This document shows positions 6,565-16,319 of a DNA stretch of 64,000 nt, piece by piece (the stretch's first letter is position 1; each line of letters opens with the position of its first letter). The notes below the pieces were generated by a model. It worked only from the letters and a program-made list of their open reading frames with translations. It searched no databases and was not told the origin of the DNA. The stretch comes from Wolinella sp963540505. GTDB taxonomy: Bacteria; Campylobacterota; Campylobacteria; Campylobacterales; Helicobacteraceae. Location: contig CAUTMV010000004.1 in assembly GCA_963540505.1 (NCBI GenBank), positions 62,001 through 126,000 of the forward strand, given 5' to 3'. Both the position numbers and the translations under genes were made by a program.

Positions 6565-9500
6565 ATGCCAAAGACTTTAAAATCAGGTAATAGATTACGG
6601 GTTGATTTTACGAAGATCCCTCAAGACGTTGCGATTCCTAACCTTCTTCAGCTTCAGCGCAACAGCTATGACTCTTTTTTGATGCCTAGTGCCAATGAAG
6701 AGAGCGGAATCGAGAAGGTTTTTCGATCGATATTCCCTATTCATGACATTCAAAATCGCCTCACGCTGGAGTATGCGGGGTGTGATTACGGGAAGCCGCG
6801 ATATACCGTCAGAGAGGCGATGGAGCGGGGCTTGACCTATTCTGTTCCTCTGAAGGTGAAGATCCGTTTGGTGCTTTGGGAGAAAGATGAAAAAAGCGGT
6901 GAGAAGCTCGGAGTGAAGGATATCAAGGAGCAGAGCATTTTTGTTCGTGAGATTCCCTTGATGACCGAGCGCACTTCGTTTATTATTAATGGTGTTGAAC
7001 GGGTGGTCGTCAATCAGCTCCACAGAAGCCCCGGCGTAATCTTCAAAGAGGAGGAATCGGCGACCTCTTCGAATAAGCTCATCTACACAGGGCAGATTAT
7101 CCCCGATCGCGGCTCATGGCTCCACTTTGAATATGACGCCAAAGATACCCTTTATGTGCGGATTAATAAGCGCAGGAAAGTCCCCGTGACTATCCTCTTC
7201 CGTGCGCTTGGATACAGCAAACAGGACATCATCAAGACTTTCTATCCGCTCATGAAAGTGCGCTATGAGAAAGGTAAATACCTTATGCCTTTTGATCCTG
7301 AAGAGATGGTGGGCAGGATTGAGTTTGATATTCGCGATGAGTCGGGGAATCTCATCATCGGAGCGGGCAAACGCCTTACCCAAAAACGTGCCAAAACGCT
7401 CAAAGAGCAGGGGTTAGCGTGGGTAGAATACCCTGTAGAAATCCTGCTTGATCGTCATTTGGCCGAGCCAATTGTGGATAAAGCGAGCGGCGAGGTGATT
7501 TTGGATACGCTCGTGCAGCTTGATGAAGGTAAGCTGAAGAAGCTCATTGAGCTGGGAATCGGCGAATTTACCATCGCTAATGACCTTGCACAGGGGGTTG
7601 ATGCTTCGATTATTCATTCGTTTATTGCGGATAATGAGTCGCTAAAGTTGCTCCGCCAAACCGAAAAAATCGATGATGACAACGACCTTGCAGCGATTCG
7701 CGTCTATAAAGTCATGCGACCCGGCGAGCCTGTAACAAAAGATGCCGCCAAAAGCTTCGTGCAACAGCTATTCTTCGACCCTGAGCGATATGATCTTACG
7801 CGTGTAGGGCGAATGAAGATGAATCACAAGCTTGATCTTGATGTGCCAAATTACGTTACCGTGCTGACACACGAGGATATTATCTATACCGTCAAATACC
7901 TCATTCGCGTCAAAAACGGGCACGGTCATATCGATGATCGCGACCACTTGGGGAATCGAAGGATTCGAGCCATAGGCGAATTGCTTGCTAACGAGCTTCA
8001 TTCGGGGCTTGTCAAAATGCAAAAGGCGATTCGCGATAAGCTCACGACCATGAGCGGGAATCTCGACGAGCTAATGCCCCATGATTTGGTCAATTCCAAG
8101 ATGATTACAAGCACGATTCTTGAGTTTTTCACCGGCGGGCAGCTTTCACAATTCATGGATCAGACCAACCCACTATCTGAGGTAACGCACAAGCGACGCC
8201 TTTCCGCGCTGGGTGAGGGAGGACTTCTTAAGGAACGCGCGGGCTTTGAGGTGCGAGACGTGCACCCTACGCATTATGGACGTATCTGCCCCATTGAGAC
8301 GCCTGAGGGTCAGAATATCGGTCTTATCAACACGCTATCGACCTATTCAAAAGTCAATGAGCTTGGCTTCATCGAAGCTCCATATAAGAAGGTTATCGAG
8401 GGCAAAGTGAGTGATGAGGTGGTCTATCTCACGGCGACGCAGGAAGAGGGGTTGGTTATTGCCCCTGCCAGCACGGTGCTTGAGAGTGATGGAAGCATTA
8501 AAGAGGAGCTCATTGAGACGAGAATCAACGGCGAGATTGTCCTCTCTGAAAAGAGCAAGGTTGATCTTATCGACCTCAGCCCCGGTATGGTTGTGGGCGT
8601 GGCGGCGTCGCTGATTCCTTTCTTGGAGCATGATGACGCTAACCGCGCGCTTATGGGCTCAAATATGCAACGACAAGCCGTGCCCTTGCTTAATCCCGAT
8701 GCTCCCGTGGTCGGCACGGGTATGGAGAAGACGGTCGCGCGCGATTCTTGGGAGGCGATTAAGGCGGATCGTGCGGGAATCGTCGAGAAAGTTGATGCAA
8801 AGAATATTTACATTTTGGGCGAAGATGAGAATGGAGCTTACATCGATCACTACTCCTTGCAAAAAAATCTGCGCACTAATCAAAATACCTGCTTTTCTCA
8901 AACTCCTATCGTCAATGAGGGCGAGGCGATTGAGGCGGGGCAAGTTATCGCCGATGGTCCGAATATGGACAGGGGCGAGCTCGCGCTGGGCAAGAATATC
9001 CGCGTGGCGTTCATGCCATGGAATGGATACAACTTTGAAGATGCGATTGTTGTGAGCGAGAAGCTCATTCGTCAGGATACTTTCACTTCCATTCATATCT
9101 ATGAGAAAGAGATTGAGGCAAGGGAGCTAAAGCACGGAATCGAGGAGATCACTCGCGATATTCCAAACGTGCGTGAGGAGGAGTTGCTTCATCTTGATGA
9201 GAGCGGAATCGTAAGAATCGGCACTTATGTCAGCGCGGGCATGATTCTCGTGGGCAAAGTCTCTCCAAAAGGCGAAGTGAAGCCCACTCCGGAGGAGCGT
9301 CTTTTACGTGCGATTTTTGGAGAAAAAGCGGGGCATGTCGTCAATAAATCCCTCTACTGCCCTCCATCACTGGAAGGGACGGTTATTGATGTAAAAATCT
9401 TCACCAAAAAGGGATACGAGAAGGACAGTCGCGCGATTGCGGCGTATGAAGAGGAGAAAGCGCGGCTTGATTTGGAACATCACGATAAGCTGATGATGCT

Positions 9501-12500
9501 CGATCGCGAGGAGGTGTTACGCCTCACTTCAATGCTCTCTAAGGAATCGCTTGCCAGCGGCACGAGCGTCAATGAAAAGAGCTACAAAAAGGGAAGCAAG
9601 GTCGATAAGAGCGACCTCATGAAGGTCAATCGCTTTGCGATGAATGCGCTTGTGAAGTGCTATTCCAAATCCGTTCAGAATGCTTATGACCAGCTTAAAA
9701 GCAGCTTCTTGGAACAGAAGAAAAATCTCAGCGAGGAGCACGAGGAGAAGCTCTCAATTCTTGAGAAAGATGACATTCTTCCTAGCGGCGTCGTGAAGCT
9801 TGTGAAGATTTATGTCGCAACCAAGCGTAAGCTGAAAGTGGGCGACAAAATGGCGGGGCGACACGGGAATAAGGGCATTGTCTCTAATATCGTGCGCGAG
9901 ATTGACATGCCCTATACCAAAGATGGCGAGCCCGTTGAAATCGTCCTAAATCCGCTAGGCGTCCCTTCTCGTATGAATATTGGGCAGATTTTAGAGGTGC
10001 ATTTGGGGCTTGTGGGCAAAAAGCTCGGCGCGCAAATCGGCGAGATGTTTGAGCAGCAAAGCAAAGAGTGGATTGATAAATTGCGCGCGAGAATCATCGA
10101 AATTGCGCAGGTTTCCAAAATGGTGGGAATCGAGAAATTCGTTCGTGCACTCAATGATGAGGAGTTGATTGCCTATGCGAGGGATTGGAGCAGGGGCGTG
10201 AAATTCGCCACTCCGGTTTTTGAAGGAGTCAATGAGGAGGAGTTTGCCAAACTCTTTGAGCTTGCTAAAATCGATACGGACGGCAAGACGGAGCTGTATG
10301 ATGGTAAAACGGGCGCAAAGATGCAAGAGCGCGTCAATGTCGGCTACATGTATATGCTCAAACTCCACCACCTCGTCGATGAGAAGGTGCATGCGCGAAG
10401 CACGGGACCCTATTCGCTTGTTACACAGCAGCCTGTGGGTGGTAAGGCGCTCTTTGGCGGGCAGCGATTTGGCGAGATGGAAGTATGGGCACTTGAGGCG
10501 TATGGCGCGGCACACACGCTAAAAGAGATGCTGACGGTCAAATCCGATGACGTGGAGGGGCGTGTCAAAGCCTACAAGGCGATTACGCGAGGTGAGCCCG
10601 TGAAGGAATCGGAGATTCCCGAGACATTTTATGTTTTGACTAAAGAGCTTCAATCACTTGCGCTTGATGTAACAGTCTATGGGAAGTCAGAGGAGGATTC
10701 CTTTGTGCCTATGCCCATTAAAGAGGACGATCGCCCTTCGGATTTCAACGCATTTCAGCTCATGCTCGCAAGCCCTGAGAAGATTTTAAGCTGGAGTAAT
10801 GGCGAGGTGAAAAAGCCCGAAACGATTAATTATCGCACCCTAAAGCCCGAGCGAGACGGACTTTTCTGTGCTAAAATCTTTGGACCTGTGCGTGATTATG
10901 AATGCCTTTGCGGTAAGTATAAAAAAATGCGCTACAAAGGTGTTGTCTGCGAGAAATGCGGCGTTGAGGTAACTTCAGCAAACGTGCGTCGCTCGCGAAT
11001 GGGGCACATCGATTTGGTTACGCCTGTGGCGCACATTTGGTATGTCAATTCGCTCCCTAGTCGTATCGGGACGCTTTTGGGCGTCAAGATGAAAGACCTT
11101 GAGCGCGTGCTCTATTATGAGGCGTATATCGTCAAAGTCCCCGGCGAGGCGTATTATGACAACGAGGGAACAAAGCCCGTCGCGAAGTATGATGTCCTCA
11201 ATGAGGAGCAGTATCAGAGCCTCAATCAGCGATTTGAGCACACGGGATTCCTCGCACAGATGGGAGGTGAGGCGGTCAAGGATCTCTTAAGTCAGATTAA
11301 CCTTGTCGAGTTGTTACAGGTATTGCGCGAAGAAGTAAAATCCACAAACTCCGAAGCGAAAAAGAAGACGATCATTAAGCGCCTCAAGGTGGTTGAGAGC
11401 TTCCTAAACTCAGGGAATCGACCCGAATGGATGATGCTCACTACCTTGCCTGTGCTTCCGCCGGATTTGCGCCCGCTTGTGGCACTTGATGGGGGCAAAT
11501 TTGCCGTTAGCGACGTGAATGATCTCTACCGACGCGTGATTAATAGGAATCAGCGGCTCAAGCGGCTCATGGAGCTGGATGCGCCTGAGATTATTATCCG
11601 CAACGAAAAGCGCATGTTGCAGGAATCCGTCGATGCGCTCTTTGATAACGGACGCAATGCAAATGCTGTGAAAGGCGCAAACAAGCGACCACTCAAATCG
11701 CTCTCTGAAATCATCAAAGGCAAGCAGGGTCGATTCCGACAAAACCTCCTTGGTAAGCGGGTCGATTTCTCAGGACGAAGCGTCATTGTTGTGGGTCCGA
11801 ATCTACGCATGGATCAGTGCGGATTGCCTAAGGGAATGGCACTTGAGCTCTTTAAGCCGCATATTTTGGCAAAACTCGAGGAAAAGGGCTATGCGACGAC
11901 ATTGAAGCAAGCCAAAAAGATGATTGAGCAAAGGAGCAATGAGGTGTGGGAGTGCTTGCAAGAGATTGTCGAGGGCTATCCCGTCATGCTAAACCGCGCG
12001 CCGACGCTCCATAAGCAGTCCATTCAGGCGTTCCACCCCAAATTGATTGACGGTAAAGCAATCCAGCTTCACCCGCTCGTCTGCTCGGCGTTTAACGCAG
12101 ACTTTGATGGCGACCAGATGGCGGTGCATGTGCCTTTGTCTCAAGAGGCGATTACCGAGTGCAAGCTCCTGATGCTAAGCTCGATGAATATCCTCTTGCC
12201 TGCAAGTGGAAAGGCGGTTACCGTCCCTTCTCAGGATATGGTTTTGGGGCTTTATTATCTATCTCTTGCGAAAGATGGTTCAAAGGGCGAGCACAAGCTC
12301 TTTAGTAACATCGATGAGATTATGGTGGCTCTTGATGCGCAGGCGGTGGAGATTAACACCAAAATTCGCACGATTCTCGATCGTCGCCCGATCTATACAA
12401 CGGTAGGGCGAATGATTATTAAGTCGATTCTCCCCGATTTTGTTCCCGCAAATTTGTGGAATAAAGTCTTGAAGAAGAAGGACATTGCGACACTCATTGA

Positions 12501-15216
12501 CCATGTATATAAAGAGGGTGGGCTCGGAATCACGGCTAAATTCCTCGATCACCTTAAGGATTTGGGCTTCAAATACGCAACCGCAGCGGGAATCTCCATC
12601 TCAAGCGATGATATTCGTGTGCCCGATATTAAGCGCAAAAACGTTGAGAATGCCAAGAAAAAGGTCAAGGAAATCCAAGCGCAATTTGGTGCGGGTCTGC
12701 TTACAGAGCAGGAGCGCTACAACAAAATCATTGACGTTTGGACGGATACGAATAACGCCCTAGGCAGTGAGATGATGAAGCTTGTGCAGGCAGATAAGGG
12801 CGGGTTTAACTCCATCTATATGATGGCGGATTCCGGGGCGAGAGGTAGCGCGGCGCAGATCCGTCAGCTCTCTGCGATGAGGGGATTAATGGCAAAACCT
12901 GATGGAACGATCATCGAGACGCCGATTATTTCAAACTTCAAAGAGGGGCTAAATGTCCTTGAATATTTTATCTCGACGCACGGAGCGAGAAAGGGTCTAG
13001 CCGATACTGCACTCAAAACGGCGAACGCCGGGTATTTGACACGTAAGCTCATTGACGTTTCACAAAATGTTAAGGTAGTAATGGAGGATTGCGGAACCCA
13101 TGAAGGGGTCGAGATTACCGATATTGCCGTGGGTAGCGAGCTCATTGAGCCGCTAGAGGAGCGAATTTTCGGTCGCGTGGTTGCTGAAGATGTGATTGAT
13201 CCGATTACTAATGAGATTCTCGCAAGCGAGGGAACGCTCATCGATGAGGATATGGCAAAACGCATTAAAGAGGCGGGCGTTAAGTCCGTGATTATTCGCA
13301 CACCTGTAACGTGCAAAGCGGAAAAGGGCGTGTGCAGCAAGTGCTACGGATTGAATTTGGGCGAGGGCAAAGTAACTCACCCCGGCGAAGCGGTCGGGGT
13401 TGTCGCGGCGCAGTCCATCGGCGAGCCCGGGACACAGCTTACACTTAGGACATTCCACATCGGTGGAACCGCCTCAAGGTCGCAAGAGGAACGTCAGGTC
13501 GTTGTCGAGAGAGAGGGCTTTATCCGCTATTACAATATCAAAACCTATAAAAACAAAGAGGGTAAAAATATTGTCGCGAATCGCAGAAATGCAGCAGTGC
13601 TTTTGGTTGAGCCAAAGATTAAGGCACCCTTTGCGGGCGAGCTAAGAATCGACACGGCGCACGAAGAGGTGATTGTCAGCATTGTGGGCAAAAAGGAGAC
13701 GGTGCGTTATTCGCTGAGAAAGAGCGATATTGCAAAGCCCAACGAGCTAGCCGGCGTAACGGGTAAAATCGAGGGCAAATTCTACATCCCTTATGCGAAT
13801 GGCACGAAGGTGCGCGAGCATGGAAGTATCGTTGAGATTATTAAGGATGGCTGGAATGTGCCTAATCGGATTCCCCATGCGAGTGAGCTGAAGGTCGAGG
13901 ACAATGCGCCTATTACGCAGAAGATTTTCTCCAAAGAGCATGGAATCGTGAAGTATTATCAGCTCAAAGGCGATCATCTTGAGCGCTATCGAGAGGTAAG
14001 CAAAGGCGAAAAAGTCGATGAAAAGGGTGTGTTTGCTGTGGTGGCTGATGAGAATGATCGAGAGGCAATCAGGCATTACATCGCGCGTGGATCGATTGTC
14101 GAAGTGGCTGATAGTGCTGAAGTGAAGCCTGATACGCTGATTGCAAGCCCCACAAGCGACGAGCAAATCGTTATCGCCGACTGGGATCCTTACTCCAATC
14201 CGATTATTGCCGAGAGTGCGGGAATCGTGAAATATGAAGACATTATCCCGGGCGTGACAGTTACCGAGCAGGTCGATGAGCTAAGCGGTCAGACGCGTTT
14301 GGTGGTCAACGAGTATCTGCCCACTTCATTCAAGCCTACCATCGTGATCGCCTCTAATGATGGGAATCTGACGCGTTATGCGCTTGATTCCAAGACGGCG
14401 GTCTTTGTTACCGATGGTGCGAGTGTTGAGGTGGCTGATGTGCTTGCTAAAACGCCAAAAGCTCTCGCGAAATCAAAAGACATCACAGGGGGTCTACCCC
14501 GAGTTTCCGAGCTCTTTGAGGCAAGGAAGCCAAAAGATCCTGCGGTGCTTGCGGAGATTGATGGCGTGATTAGCTTTGGTAAGCCCATTAGAGGTAAAGA
14601 GCGTATCGTGATTACCGCAGACGATGGGCGTGCCAGCGAATATGCGGTCGATAAGAGCAAGCATATTTTGGTGCATAACGGCGAGTTTGTCCATGCGGGC
14701 GAGGCGATTACCGATGGAGTGGTCTCAAGCCATGATATTTTGAGAATCTCGGGCGAGAAGGAGCTGCACAAGTATATTGTCAGCGAAGTGCAGCAGGTCT
14801 ACCGCCGACAAGGGGTAAATATCGCGGATAAGCATATTGAGATCATCGTCTCTCAGATGTTGCGACAGGTGAGAATCATCGATAGCGGCAACACGAAATT
14901 CATCGAGGGCGATCTTATCAGCAAGCGATATTTCCGCGAGGAGAATGAGCGTATCATGCGACTAGGAGGCGAGCCGGCGATTGCTGAGCCGGTGCTTTTG
15001 GGAATCACGCGCGCGGCGATTGGAAGCGATAGTATTATTTCGGCCGCGTCTTTCCAGGAGACGACCAAAGTCTTGACGGAGGCAAGTATCGCGGCAAAAA
15101 TCGACTTCTTGGAAGATCTCAAGGAGAATGTGGTCTTGGGTCGCATGATTCCTGTAGGAACGGGAGTGTATAAGAATCGGAAGATTCGTATCAAAGAGAA
15201 AAGTGAGGGGGTGTAA
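6565..15216 (+). CDS. rpoBC: Fused RNA polymerase beta-beta' subunit
   Basis: One frame of 2883 codons encodes beta and beta' as a single chain. The beta part covers about residues 1-1385 (SPGVIF near the start, the rifampicin-pocket segment SQFMDQTNPLSEVTHKRRLS, RPGVKF-like C-terminal region, GKALFGGQRFGEMEVWALEA). The beta' part starts near residue 1392 with FNAFQLMLASPEKI, has the zinc ribbon CLCGKYKKMRYKGVVCEKC, and the catalytic loop NADFDGDQM with metal-binding Asp at 1846, 1848 and 1850. The second zinc site (CKAEKGVCSKCYG) and the trigger-loop region follow. No stop or frameshift separates the parts. This fusion is known from Helicobacter and Wolinella and is a strong taxonomic marker. 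Confidence 0.98.
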   Translation: MPKTLKSGNRLRVDFTKIPQDVAIPNLLQLQRNSYDSFLMPSANEESGIEKVFRSIFPIHDIQNRLTLEYAGCDYGKPRYTVREAMERGLTYSVPLKVKIRLVLWEKDEKSGEKLGVKDIKEQSIFVREIPLMTERTSFIINGVERVVVNQLHRSPGVIFKEEESATSSNKLIYTGQIIPDRGSWLHFEYDAKDTLYVRINKRRKVPVTILFRALGYSKQDIIKTFYPLMKVRYEKGKYLMPFDPEEMVGRIEFDIRDESGNLIIGAGKRLTQKRAKTLKEQGLAWVEYPVEILLDRHLAEPIVDKASGEVILDTLVQLDEGKLKKLIELGIGEFTIANDLAQGVDASIIHSFIADNESLKLLRQTEKIDDDNDLAAIRVYKVMRPGEPVTKDAAKSFVQQLFFDPERYDLTRVGRMKMNHKLDLDVPNYVTVLTHEDIIYTVKYLIRVKNGHGHIDDRDHLGNRRIRAIGELLANELHSGLVKMQKAIRDKLTTMSGNLDELMPHDLVNSKMITSTILEFFTGGQLSQFMDQTNPLSEVTHKRRLSALGEGGLLKERAGFEVRDVHPTHYGRICPIETPEGQNIGLINTLSTYSKVNELGFIEAPYKKVIEGKVSDEVVYLTATQEEGLVIAPASTVLESDGSIKEELIETRINGEIVLSEKSKVDLIDLSPGMVVGVAASLIPFLEHDDANRALMGSNMQRQAVPLLNPDAPVVGTGMEKTVARDSWEAIKADRAGIVEKVDAKNIYILGEDENGAYIDHYSLQKNLRTNQNTCFSQTPIVNEGEAIEAGQVIADGPNMDRGELALGKNIRVAFMPWNGYNFEDAIVVSEKLIRQDTFTSIHIYEKEIEARELKHGIEEITRDIPNVREEELLHLDESGIVRIGTYVSAGMILVGKVSPKGEVKPTPEERLLRAIFGEKAGHVVNKSLYCPPSLEGTVIDVKIFTKKGYEKDSRAIAAYEEEKARLDLEHHDKLMMLDREEVLRLTSMLSKESLASGTSVNEKSYKKGSKVDKSDLMKVNRFAMNALVKCYSKSVQNAYDQLKSSFLEQKKNLSEEHEEKLSILEKDDILPSGVVKLVKIYVATKRKLKVGDKMAGRHGNKGIVSNIVREIDMPYTKDGEPVEIVLNPLGVPSRMNIGQILEVHLGLVGKKLGAQIGEMFEQQSKEWIDKLRARIIEIAQVSKMVGIEKFVRALNDEELIAYARDWSRGVKFATPVFEGVNEEEFAKLFELAKIDTDGKTELYDGKTGAKMQERVNVGYMYMLKLHHLVDEKVHARSTGPYSLVTQQPVGGKALFGGQRFGEMEVWALEAYGAAHTLKEMLTVKSDDVEGRVKAYKAITRGEPVKESEIPETFYVLTKELQSLALDVTVYGKSEEDSFVPMPIKEDDRPSDFNAFQLMLASPEKILSWSNGEVKKPETINYRTLKPERDGLFCAKIFGPVRDYECLCGKYKKMRYKGVVCEKCGVEVTSANVRRSRMGHIDLVTPVAHIWYVNSLPSRIGTLLGVKMKDLERVLYYEAYIVKVPGEAYYDNEGTKPVAKYDVLNEEQYQSLNQRFEHTGFLAQMGGEAVKDLLSQINLVELLQVLREEVKSTNSEAKKKTIIKRLKVVESFLNSGNRPEWMMLTTLPVLPPDLRPLVALDGGKFAVSDVNDLYRRVINRNQRLKRLMELDAPEIIIRNEKRMLQESVDALFDNGRNANAVKGANKRPLKSLSEIIKGKQGRFRQNLLGKRVDFSGRSVIVVGPNLRMDQCGLPKGMALELFKPHILAKLEEKGYATTLKQAKKMIEQRSNEVWECLQEIVEGYPVMLNRAPTLHKQSIQAFHPKLIDGKAIQLHPLVCSAFNADFDGDQMAVHVPLSQEAITECKLLMLSSMNILLPASGKAVTVPSQDMVLGLYYLSLAKDGSKGEHKLFSNIDEIMVALDAQAVEINTKIRTILDRRPIYTTVGRMIIKSILPDFVPANLWNKVLKKKDIATLIDHVYKEGGLGITAKFLDHLKDLGFKYATAAGISISSDDIRVPDIKRKNVENAKKKVKEIQAQFGAGLLTEQERYNKIIDVWTDTNNALGSEMMKLVQADKGGFNSIYMMADSGARGSAAQIRQLSAMRGLMAKPDGTIIETPIISNFKEGLNVLEYFISTHGARKGLADTALKTANAGYLTRKLIDVSQNVKVVMEDCGTHEGVEITDIAVGSELIEPLEERIFGRVVAEDVIDPITNEILASEGTLIDEDMAKRIKEAGVKSVIIRTPVTCKAEKGVCSKCYGLNLGEGKVTHPGEAVGVVAAQSIGEPGTQLTLRTFHIGGTASRSQEERQVVVEREGFIRYYNIKTYKNKEGKNIVANRRNAAVLLVEPKIKAPFAGELRIDTAHEEVIVSIVGKKETVRYSLRKSDIAKPNELAGVTGKIEGKFYIPYANGTKVREHGSIVEIIKDGWNVPNRIPHASELKVEDNAPITQKIFSKEHGIVKYYQLKGDHLERYREVSKGEKVDEKGVFAVVADENDREAIRHYIARGSIVEVADSAEVKPDTLIASPTSDEQIVIADWDPYSNPIIAESAGIVKYEDIIPGVTVTEQVDELSGQTRLVVNEYLPTSFKPTIVIASNDGNLTRYALDSKTAVFVTDGASVEVADVLAKTPKALAKSKDITGGLPRVSELFEARKPKDPAVLAEIDGVISFGKPIRGKERIVITADDGRASEYAVDKSKHILVHNGEFVHAGEAITDGVVSSHDILRISGEKELHKYIVSEVQQVYRRQGVNIADKHIEIIVSQMLRQVRIIDSGNTKFIEGDLISKRYFREENERIMRLGGEPAIAEPVLLGITRAAIGSDSIISAASFQETTKVLTEASIAAKIDFLEDLKENVVLGRMIPVGTGVYKNRKIRIKEKSEGV

Positions 15217-15232
15217 AAGCCCTTTTGTTAAG

Positions 15233-15271
15233 TGAAGCGCAAGTTTTTTTTAGTAAAATGCGCTTCATTTT
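15233..15271 (+). terminator. Intrinsic terminator after rpoBC
   Basis: TGAAGCGCA (15233-15241) pairs perfectly with TGCGCTTCA (15259-15267) and TTTT follows. The 17-nt loop is AT-rich and contains TAAAAT, which might act as a -10 for rpsL. Confidence 0.75.
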
Positions 15272-15314
15272 GTTCGGAGAATCTTATTAGGAAATTTTGA
15301 TTTAAGGAAAGAGC

Positions 15315-15713
15315 GTGCCAACGATTAATCAGCTTATTAGAAAAGAGAGAAAGAAAGCGACTAAGAAGTCTAAATCCCCTGCTTTGCTTAATTGCCCTCA
15401 GAGACGCGGGGTCTGCACTCGTGTCTATACCACGACTCCAAAGAAGCCAAACTCGGCTCTTAGGAAAGTCGCGAAAATACGACTTACAAGCGGTTTTGAG
15501 GTCATTAGCTATATCCCCGGCGAGGGGCATAACCTCCAAGAGCACTCAATCGTGCTGATCCGTGGCGGTAGGGTCAAGGACTTACCTGGTGTGAAGTATC
15601 ACATTATCCGTGGTGCGCTTGATACGGCAGGCGTTCAGAAACGAACCGTTTCACGAAGCAAGTATGGTGCTAAAAAAGCTAAAGCTGGTGGCGCAGCCGC
15701 AGGTAAGAAATAA
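15315..15713 (+). CDS. rpsL: Ribosomal protein uS12
   Basis: S12 shapes the decoding centre and is the classical target of streptomycin-resistance substitutions. The 132-residue protein begins PTINQLIRKER, has LLNCPQRRGVCTRVYTTTPK, KKPNSALRKVAK, YIPGEGHNLQEHS and VKDLPGVKYHIIRG, all typical. The start is GTG 15315 with TAAGGAAAG upstream. The C-terminus has a short Ala/Gly/Lys extension. It is followed by rpsG and fusA, the standard str operon order. Confidence 0.98.
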   Translation: MPTINQLIRKERKKATKKSKSPALLNCPQRRGVCTRVYTTTPKKPNSALRKVAKIRLTSGFEVISYIPGEGHNLQEHSIVLIRGGRVKDLPGVKYHIIRGALDTAGVQKRTVSRSKYGAKKAKAGGAAAGKK

Positions 15714-15734
15714 TTTAGGGTAAGGAATAGTTTT

Positions 15735-16202
15735 ATGAGAAGAAGAAAAGCTCCAGTTAGAGAGGTTTTGGGCGATCCTATTTATGGCAATAAAGTGGTA
15801 ACAAAGTTTGTCAACAAGATGATGTTCGATGGTAAAAAAAGTGTAGCGGAGAAGATTATTTACGCTACGTTTGATCGAATCGAAGAGAAAACCAAAGAGA
15901 AGGGAATCGAGGTTTTTGAAAAAGCTCTTGAGCGTGTCCGCCCTGCGACTGAAGTGCGTAGTAGGCGTGTGGGTGGTGCGACCTATCAAGTACCCGTGGA
16001 GGTTCGTCCGGCTCGCCAGCAGTCCCTCTCAATTCGTTGGTTACTTGAAGCAGCACGAAAAAGAAATGAGCGCACCATGGTCGATCGACTAGCCAATGAG
16101 CTGATTGACGCTGCGAATGATCGCGGCTCTGCATTCAAGAAAAAAGAAGACGTTCATAAGATGGCTGAAGCAAACAAGGCTTTTGCCCACTATCGCTGGT
16201 AA
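15735..16202 (+). CDS. rpsG: Ribosomal protein uS7
   Basis: S7 is a primary 16S rRNA-binding protein of the small-subunit head. The 155 residues include MRRRKAPVREVLGDPIYG, VNKMMFDGKKSVAEKI, RPATEVRSRRVGGATYQVPV and the C-terminal HKMAEANKAFAHYRW, a near-universal ending. It starts 21 bp after rpsL with GGGTAAGGAA upstream. Confidence 0.98.
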   Translation: MRRRKAPVREVLGDPIYGNKVVTKFVNKMMFDGKKSVAEKIIYATFDRIEEKTKEKGIEVFEKALERVRPATEVRSRRVGGATYQVPVEVRPARQQSLSIRWLLEAARKRNERTMVDRLANELIDAANDRGSAFKKKEDVHKMAEANKAFAHYRW

Positions 16203-16261
16203 TTGTGTAGGATAGGGGATTTTGTGGAGGATTATCCGAGATTCCCTCATGAATTACCCTG

Positions 16262-16267
16262 TATAAT
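16262..16267 (+). promoter_or_regulatory. Likely -10 of a fusA promoter
   Basis: TGTATAAT at 16260-16267 has a perfect -10 with an extended TG and lies 52 bp before fusA in the 117-bp gap after rpsG. No good -35 is seen, usual for Campylobacterota sigma70 promoters. Confidence 0.6.
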
Positions 16268-16319
16268 TCCTACATTGCCTCATTTTTATCTAGCTATCAA
16301 ATCTAATTAAGGGAATCGT

